Source: Dipylidium caninum (Eukaryota > Platyhelminthes > Cestoda > Cyclophyllidea > Dipylidiidae). From it: 64,000 nucleotides of DNA. Shown here piece after piece: positions 62,501 to 64,000 of this stretch; the stretch's first letter is position 1, and each line of letters opens with the position of its first letter. The translations under genes and the position numbers were made by a program. The notes under the pieces were generated by a model. The model saw only the letters and a program-made list of their open reading frames with translations. It made no database searches and had not been told where the DNA came from. The stretch spans positions 496,001-560,000 of the forward strand of contig QEYB01000911.1 in assembly GCA_017562135.1 (NCBI GenBank), read 5' to 3'.

Positions 62501-64000
62501 AGAATACATACCCGTGAATGAATTAATTTCAACAAATCCAGAGAATGTTATAAGTGAGCTTCTTTTCAATCGTTCCTTGTGCCTTGAACTGCAAGAGGAT
62601 ATTGGCGAAGGTGTCAGTGGGGCTACCTCACTGGCCGATGTACCTGGTCTTCCTTCCGCTGGCAGAAAATCATATACTGTAAATGTGCCCGTAGACCTAA
62701 GAACTGCTGTTAGTCTTGGGTGGGTTGACAGGAAAACAGGTTTTGTGAATGATCCCTGCACTGGACATCGTCTCCTCTTAAAGGAGGCGGTGAGTTCAGG
62801 TTTGATCGATGCCAATCGGACGGTTTTCAAGGATCCCATCACCCACCAAATCTCGACACTCAGCGTCATCTTGGAGAGCGGAGAACCGGTTAACGTGCCT
62901 TACATTGTACACTTGGCTTGTGCGGAGGACAATCGGCAGCCGCCAGTGGAAGGCTACAGTGGAAAAAAGTCACCCACTCTTGCACCTGTCATTGAATCCA
63001 CTTTGACAACAACTTCTGAGGCGCATGAACTTCATGATAAAGGTACGGCTTCCTCAAGCACACTTAACGGTCCAAAAGTAAATGAAAATAAGTTTATCAG
63101 TGAAGTAGAATATCAGGTGAGAAAGAAGGGGAGACTGGAAGAAATGTCAACAAGTAAAAAGCCTGGAAATGTGCAAAAATATGGGGAGGCCAGTTCAGAT
63201 ACCATCAAGTTACATCCGAGTCTCGTTACCGCCGTGATCGAAACCCGGGAACAAGGGAGGACTGCAGGTGAAGGTGATGTTGCTTTTGGTCCCCCAGTTG
63301 GAGCCGACTCGCCTGAACTTCTCCGGTCTGCGAGTTACCCTGCGCAGGTTTGGGAACAAAGGAGTGTTAACGACGTGCCGAGGAGAGACGAAGAGCCTAA
63401 GCTACTGAAAGGTGATGGTGATTTTCTGGAAATAAAATATAGCGAGACACCCAAACCCTCTACTCGGTCTTATCTTGAAGTTGTGAGAAGACTTAATGAG
63501 AAGAAAATTCCTCTGGAACCCCACTATGAAACGCAACCGAGGTCAGAAGAGGACCGAAGACCTATGGAAATTGCGTTAGAGCGTCGAAATGATGAGCTTG
63601 AGCAAACGTCACCTCCACTTGCAAAAAGATGTGCTGTGGCTACGAGAAAGGAGTTAGCTTCGAGTGCGACTGAAGGAAGCAGGAAGAAAAGTCCACAAGA
63701 TGCGGTAATGAGAAGAGGTGGTGAAAAATTGAGATCGGAAACCTCAGACCAAGAAAGAGAGGCCGTGAATCAGAGAGAAGAATTTTCACTTTTACACCGT
63801 CTGAGGAGTATGGAAGACTCTGAACTTCGACCAACCGGGGGACTGGTTAGGTACGAACCAAGTCATGCAAAGCCTCAACATACGGAGTACGAAAGGAAGT
63901 CAGAAAAAACGCTGATACCAGTGAAAGGGGGAGAAGGTCTAATGCAGGAACAGGGGGCAGCTGAAAAAGGTAATGCTGATGATGCCTGTGTTACAGATTC
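35454..64000 (+). CDS. Spectraplakin (MACF1/dystonin/Shot/VAB-10 family) with plectin repeats, truncated by window end
   Basis: Spectraplakins link actin to microtubules and to adhesion junctions. About 26 plus-strand exons join in phase into more than 2680 residues. In order: CH1 (about 46-150), CH2 (about 185-300), plakin domain with spectrin-type helices (about 320-1500) carrying a degenerate SH3 (about 895-980), plectin repeats (about 1575-2330), then a charged, probably disordered tail still open at base 64000. The exon boundaries in the CH and plakin parts match homologous segments of MACF1. The last exon exceeds 2.6 kb. Having plectin repeats directly after the plakin domain resembles MACF1-4/Shot plakin-repeat or VAB-10A forms. 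The rod, EF-hand and GAR domains, if present, lie outside. Start choice is discussed under exon 1. Confidence 0.93.
35926..35987 (+). CDS. Spectraplakin exon 2: CH1 first helix
   Basis: Acceptor TTTGCAG, 2 + 60 bases, donor GTTGGT. It encodes [20 protein letters not shown], the characteristic opening helix of a CH1 actin-binding domain. Confidence 0.92.
35988..39254 (+). other. Intron 2 of spectraplakin, no features
   Basis: 3.3 kb, T-rich on the plus strand, between CH1 exons. I see no protein-like frame and no repeat of note. Confidence 0.6.
39255..39344 (+). CDS. Spectraplakin exon 3: CH1 middle
   Basis: Acceptor CTATTTCAG, 30 codons, donor GTAGGT, phase 0 at both ends. It encodes [20 protein letters not shown] and SGQNL, matching the DLRDGHNLISLLEVLSG segment of spectraplakin CH1. 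It follows a 3.3-kb intron and is too short to be found by ORF length alone. Confidence 0.9.
40450..40527 (+). CDS. Spectraplakin exon 4: CH1
   Basis: Acceptor CTGCTTAG, 26 codons, donor GTACGT. It encodes [19 protein letters not shown], matching the RLQNVQIALDFLKQRQ helix of CH1. Confidence 0.9.
40974..41066 (+). CDS. Spectraplakin exon 5: CH1 end
   Basis: Acceptor CCTTCCAG, 31 codons, donor GTGCGT. It encodes [20 protein letters not shown] and [11 protein letters not shown], the most conserved part of CH1, including the [12 protein letters not shown] motif. Confidence 0.95.
41675..41943 (+). CDS. Spectraplakin exon 6: CH1-CH2 linker and start of CH2
   Basis: Acceptor GTATTTCAG, 89 codons plus two bases, donor GTAAGT. 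A linker of about 50 residues ([15 protein letters not shown], Ser-rich) precedes [20 protein letters not shown] and [19 protein letters not shown], the start of CH2. Confidence 0.93.
43183..44336 (-). mobile_element. Decayed mariner-family DNA transposon in a spectraplakin intron
   Basis: About 1.15 kb, opposite in orientation to the host gene. Imperfect terminal inverted repeats of about 24 bp lie at 43185-43208 and 44311-44334, sharing the core AGTTGGAAAC. A TA dinucleotide abuts the left end (43181-43182); the matching right position now reads CA. Between them is a broken transposase. Size and layout fit mariner elements, which insert at TA and carry one gene. The relic occupies most of the right half of the intron between spectraplakin exons 6 and 7. 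Confidence 0.85.
43259..44180 (-). pseudogene. Mariner-family transposase remnant
   Basis: Recognisable pieces in order on the minus strand: [13 protein letters not shown] (N-terminal DNA-binding region, about 44110-44150), TCDEK (43794-43808, first catalytic Asp) followed by a TGA where Trp is expected, [11 protein letters not shown] and [14 protein letters not shown] (second Asp region), PHPPY, SDYYLF (third Asp at 43426-43428), and [11 protein letters not shown] near the C-terminus. These motifs fall in different frames, so several frameshifts and stops have accumulated. It cannot make a working enzyme. A 225-codon open frame at 43073-43750 overlaps it and is partly this remnant and partly out of frame. 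Confidence 0.85.
44631..44746 (+). CDS. Spectraplakin exon 7: CH2 middle
   Basis: Acceptor GCTTGACAG, one base plus 38 codons plus one base, donor GTAAAT. It encodes [20 protein letters not shown] and [18 protein letters not shown], matching the CH2 segment that in MACF1 reads NLEQAFEVAERLGVTRLLD. It follows the intron holding the mariner relic. Confidence 0.93.
45071..45147 (+). ncRNA. let-7-like stem-loop (candidate microRNA precursor)
   Basis: TGAGGTAGTGCG at 45076-45087 pairs perfectly with CGCACTACCTCA at 45132-45143. ACTG (45071-45074) and CAGT (45144-45147) extend the stem past one bulged T. Within the 44-base interior further partial pairing is possible, including GG/CC and an apical GTC/GAC. 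The first nine bases of the 5' arm, TGAGGTAGT, are the let-7 5' end and seed, and the arm-to-arm length of 68 is typical of pre-let-7. The bases after position 10 do not match any let-7 I can recall, so this would be a divergent paralogue. It lies in the spectraplakin intron between exons 7 and 8, on the host's strand. Confidence 0.6.
45703..46130 (+). CDS. Spectraplakin exon 8: CH2 end and start of plakin domain
   Basis: Acceptor TCCTTGCAG, 2 + 426 bases, donor GTAGGT, phase 0. It encodes [20 protein letters not shown] (end of CH2), then a Pro-rich spacer and a helical segment ([40 protein letters not shown]) equivalent to the first plakin-domain helices of MACF1. Confidence 0.94.
46131..49183 (+). 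other. Intron 8 of spectraplakin, no coding feature
   Basis: 3.05 kb between two exons that join in phase 0. A G-rich stretch at about 48048-48072 (GGGGGGCGGAGGAGGAGGGG) is the only unusual tract. Confidence 0.6.
49184..49405 (+). CDS. Spectraplakin exon 9: plakin domain helices
   Basis: Acceptor CATTCTCCAG, 74 codons, donor GTGAAC. It encodes [20 protein letters not shown] and a long charged helix, matching the EEEWGKLIIEMLEREKSLRP region of MACF1. The frame is open about 30 bases further, but only this donor gives phase 0 into exon 10. Confidence 0.85.
50570..50733 (+). CDS. Spectraplakin exon 10: plakin domain
   Basis: Acceptor TTTTCTAG, 54 codons plus two bases, donor GTGCGT. It encodes [20 protein letters not shown] and [16 protein letters not shown], equivalent to the ESDVIMYIQECEGLIRQLQ region of MACF1. 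Confidence 0.87.
50964..51256 (+). CDS. Spectraplakin exon 11: plakin domain, spectrin repeat
   Basis: Acceptor TTCCCCAG, one base plus 97 codons plus one base, donor GTGCAA. It encodes [20 protein letters not shown], then [20 protein letters not shown]. The 3' end was chosen because only this donor gives phase 1 into exon 12; an earlier GTGTAAG at 51231 would break the frame. Confidence 0.82.
52209..52375 (+). CDS. Spectraplakin exon 12: spectrin repeat
   Basis: Acceptor ACTTTCAG, 2 + 165 bases, donor GTACGT. It encodes [20 protein letters not shown] and [20 protein letters not shown], a regular heptad-like helical pair of a spectrin repeat. Confidence 0.88.
52456..52620 (+). CDS. Spectraplakin exon 13: spectrin repeat
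   Basis: Acceptor TCATTTTAG, 55 codons, donor GTAATC, after an 80-bp intron. It encodes [20 protein letters not shown] and [11 protein letters not shown], equivalent to LHKFVSRATAELIWLNEKEE in MACF1. Confidence 0.9.
52692..52734. repeat. TTTTA-type simple repeat tract
   Basis: A T-rich run of TTTTA and TTTA units in the spectraplakin intron after exon 13. Confidence 0.8.
53732..53836 (+). CDS. Spectraplakin exon 14: spectrin repeat
   Basis: Acceptor CCTTTTAG, 35 codons, donor GTAATT. It encodes [20 protein letters not shown] and [13 protein letters not shown], equivalent to LEEKQDVFRSLQDTAELLSLENHP in MACF1. The longer open frames overlapping this place are shadows. Confidence 0.9.
54037..54264 (+). 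CDS. Spectraplakin exon 15: spectrin repeat
   Basis: Acceptor CCTCAAAG, 76 codons, donor GTAAGT. It encodes [20 protein letters not shown] and [17 protein letters not shown], equivalent to [26 protein letters not shown] in MACF1. Confidence 0.93.
54353..54616 (+). CDS. Spectraplakin exon 16: spectrin repeat end and start of degenerate SH3
   Basis: Acceptor TTTTAAAG, 88 codons, donor GTAAAA. It encodes [18 protein letters not shown], then [20 protein letters not shown], which sits where the plakin SH3 begins but has lost the usual aromatic ALYDY-like pattern. Confidence 0.85.
54707..54943 (+). CDS. Spectraplakin exon 17: SH3 end and next spectrin repeat
   Basis: Acceptor CCTTTTAG, 79 codons, donor GTAGAC. 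It encodes [11 protein letters not shown], matching the VPSVCFLIPPP end of the plakin SH3, then [20 protein letters not shown] and further helix. Confidence 0.92.
55017..55098 (+). CDS. Spectraplakin exon 18 (3' boundary tentative)
   Basis: Acceptor TGGTGCAG, 27 codons plus one base to donor GTGATA. It encodes [18 protein letters not shown], resembling the YISELKNIRLRLEEYEQ segment of MACF1. The donor was chosen to give phase 1 into exon 19. Confidence 0.65.
55575..55661 (+). CDS. Spectraplakin exon 19 (boundaries tentative)
   Basis: Open frame [20 protein letters not shown] with acceptor CACAGAG (phase 1) and a weak donor GTTTGG, implying a 47-bp intron to 55708. It fits the length expected in homologues, but neither splice site is strong. 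Exon 18 might instead join exon 20 directly. Confidence 0.45.
55709..55977 (+). CDS. Spectraplakin exon 20: spectrin repeat
   Basis: About 89 codons to donor GTCAGT, phase 0. It encodes [20 protein letters not shown], then [20 protein letters not shown] and [12 protein letters not shown]. The start may be 55699 (acceptor GGTTGTAG) or 55709 depending on the upstream junction. Confidence 0.82.
56074..56436 (+). CDS. Spectraplakin exon 21: spectrin repeat
   Basis: Acceptor GTGGATTAG, 121 codons, donor GTGATT. It encodes [40 protein letters not shown] and a Ser/His/Asp-rich insert before [10 protein letters not shown], typical spectrin-repeat helices with a variable loop. Confidence 0.9.
57162..57364 (+). 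CDS. Spectraplakin exon 22: spectrin repeat
   Basis: Acceptor TTTCAATAG, 67 codons plus two bases, donor GTAAGT. It encodes [20 protein letters not shown] and [20 protein letters not shown]. Phase matches exons 21 and 23. Confidence 0.87.
58001..58256 (+). CDS. Spectraplakin exon 23: spectrin repeat
   Basis: Acceptor GATTTGCAG, one base plus 85 codons, donor GTATGT. It encodes [20 protein letters not shown] and [17 protein letters not shown], helical with regularly spaced Leu and Trp. Confidence 0.88.
59192..59401 (+). CDS. Spectraplakin exon 24: end of plakin domain
   Basis: Acceptor TTGCACGTAG, 70 codons, donor GTAAGT, phase 0 at both ends. It encodes [20 protein letters not shown] and [20 protein letters not shown]. 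Similarity is weak; it is assigned by phase, donor quality and position, with the overlapping longer frames rejected as shadows. Confidence 0.75.
59789..60622 (+). CDS. Spectraplakin exon 25: basic linker and first plectin repeats
   Basis: Acceptor CTTTTGAG, 278 codons, donor GTAGGT. A Ser-rich lead and a basic patch ([22 protein letters not shown]) precede plectin repeats such as [40 protein letters not shown] and [20 protein letters not shown]. The recurring T-G-x-x-(I/L)-(S/T)-(V/L)-x-E-A pattern followed by G-(L/I)-(V/I) is diagnostic of plectin repeats. Confidence 0.93.
61377..64000 (+). CDS. Spectraplakin exon 26: more plectin repeats and charged tail (runs off window)
   Basis: Acceptor TTCTTTAG, then 874 codons plus two bases with no stop to the window edge. 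Plectin repeats include [40 protein letters not shown] and [40 protein letters not shown]. From about 62990 the sequence becomes low-complexity, rich in Glu, Lys, Arg, Ser and Pro, and is probably disordered. An exon this large is typical of plectin-repeat regions in the family. Confidence 0.93.
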   Translation, partial: MLVKNPKQPLDLHLMGDLTPVPMTDGTAISAIKLPLIRRLASQDIPTLQVTRRELESSRRISLATALRRGWIDSRTGRLRSACGAVSQLNLFEAVEQHFVDSNSIIVRVSGGGVGGSNSRAPEIRYYSLASVLAAADTIAKAEQFVSEASWRNELLKEFMAINTNSVEGIVCENISPEDYSRLRSIIVHHGVKHNKGEKKISAAKITLKSTKKKEGQTKEKIAEEKTSLLRAIHAGRFDPTTGTITTRKMQKITLEEAVKLEIIDEEISLVQDERTGRYRSVAHYLKDLTVPIEIWLHWPMATLLSPKEVEAFGCKRLDRGQNIPYAAAQALRMVNAESRTVLDPRNQNHVSVLNAFLEGPLCGLRSVIYFRTTQEYIPVNELISTNPENVISELLFNRSLCLELQEDIGEGVSGATSLADVPGLPSAGRKSYTVNVPVDLRTAVSLGWVDRKTGFVNDPCTGHRLLLKEAVSSGLIDANRTVFKDPITHQISTLSVILESGEPVNVPYIVHLACAEDNRQPPVEGYSGKKSPTLAPVIESTLTTTSEAHELHDKGTASSSTLNGPKVNENKFISEVEYQVRKKGRLEEMSTSKKPGNVQKYGEASSDTIKLHPSLVTAVIETREQGRTAGEGDVAFGPPVGADSPELLRSASYPAQVWEQRSVNDVPRRDEEPKLLKGDGDFLEIKYSETPKPSTRSYLEVVRRLNEKKIPLEPHYETQPRSEEDRRPMEIALERRNDELEQTSPPLAKRCAVATRKELASSATEGSRKKSPQDAVMRRGGEKLRSETSDQEREAVNQREEFSLLHRLRSMEDSELRPTGGLVRYEPSHAKPQHTEYERKSEKTLIPVKGGEGLMQEQGAAEKGNADDACVTD

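Overview
The window looks like metazoan nuclear DNA, most likely from an invertebrate. Three split genes with GT-AG introns account for all convincing coding sequence, and almost everything else is intron or unassigned DNA. The proteins are clearly animal (ELAV/Hu RNA-binding protein, BTB-BACK-Kelch protein, spectraplakin) but diverged from vertebrate forms. Small introns of about 50-100 bp beside multi-kilobase ones, moderate GC content and possible spliced-leader-type acceptors make a parasitic flatworm, perhaps a cestode, my best guess. That guess is inference and not proven by the sequence.

Layout. From 1 to 5706 I find no exon. From 21899 down to 5707 on the minus strand lies an ELAV-like gene with six recognised exons, covering three RRMs, a Ser/Thr-rich N-terminal extension and a long poly-Ala/Pro linker; its last exon was not found. 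From about 22000 to 29272 I see no exon. From 34257 down to 29273 on the minus strand lies a Kelch-like (KLHL) gene with seven recognised exons; its last exon was not found either. From 34261 to 35444 is a divergent intergenic region. From 35454 to the right edge on the plus strand lies a spectraplakin of the MACF1/dystonin/Shot/VAB-10 family: CH1-CH2 actin-binding domain, plakin domain with spectrin repeats and a degenerate SH3, then plectin repeats and a charged region that runs off the window. About 26 exons fit together in phase, with only the 55.0-55.7 kb junctions weakly supported.

Inside spectraplakin introns are two non-host-coding items. A decayed mariner-family transposon (43183-44336, minus) still has recognisable terminal inverted repeats and transposase motifs. 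A 68-77 nt stem-loop at 45071-45147 carries the let-7 seed TGAGGTAGT on its 5' arm. ELAV also contains a probable GC-AG intron with a 20-bp tandem duplication just inside its donor.

The genes do not form an operon. They share only position: ELAV and KLHL point left, spectraplakin points right. Base composition follows this, because the plus strand is purine-rich left of about 35 kb and pyrimidine-rich right of it. The products act in neuronal RNA processing (ELAV), probably Cullin-3 ubiquitin ligase targeting (KLHL), and actin-microtubule-junction linkage (spectraplakin).
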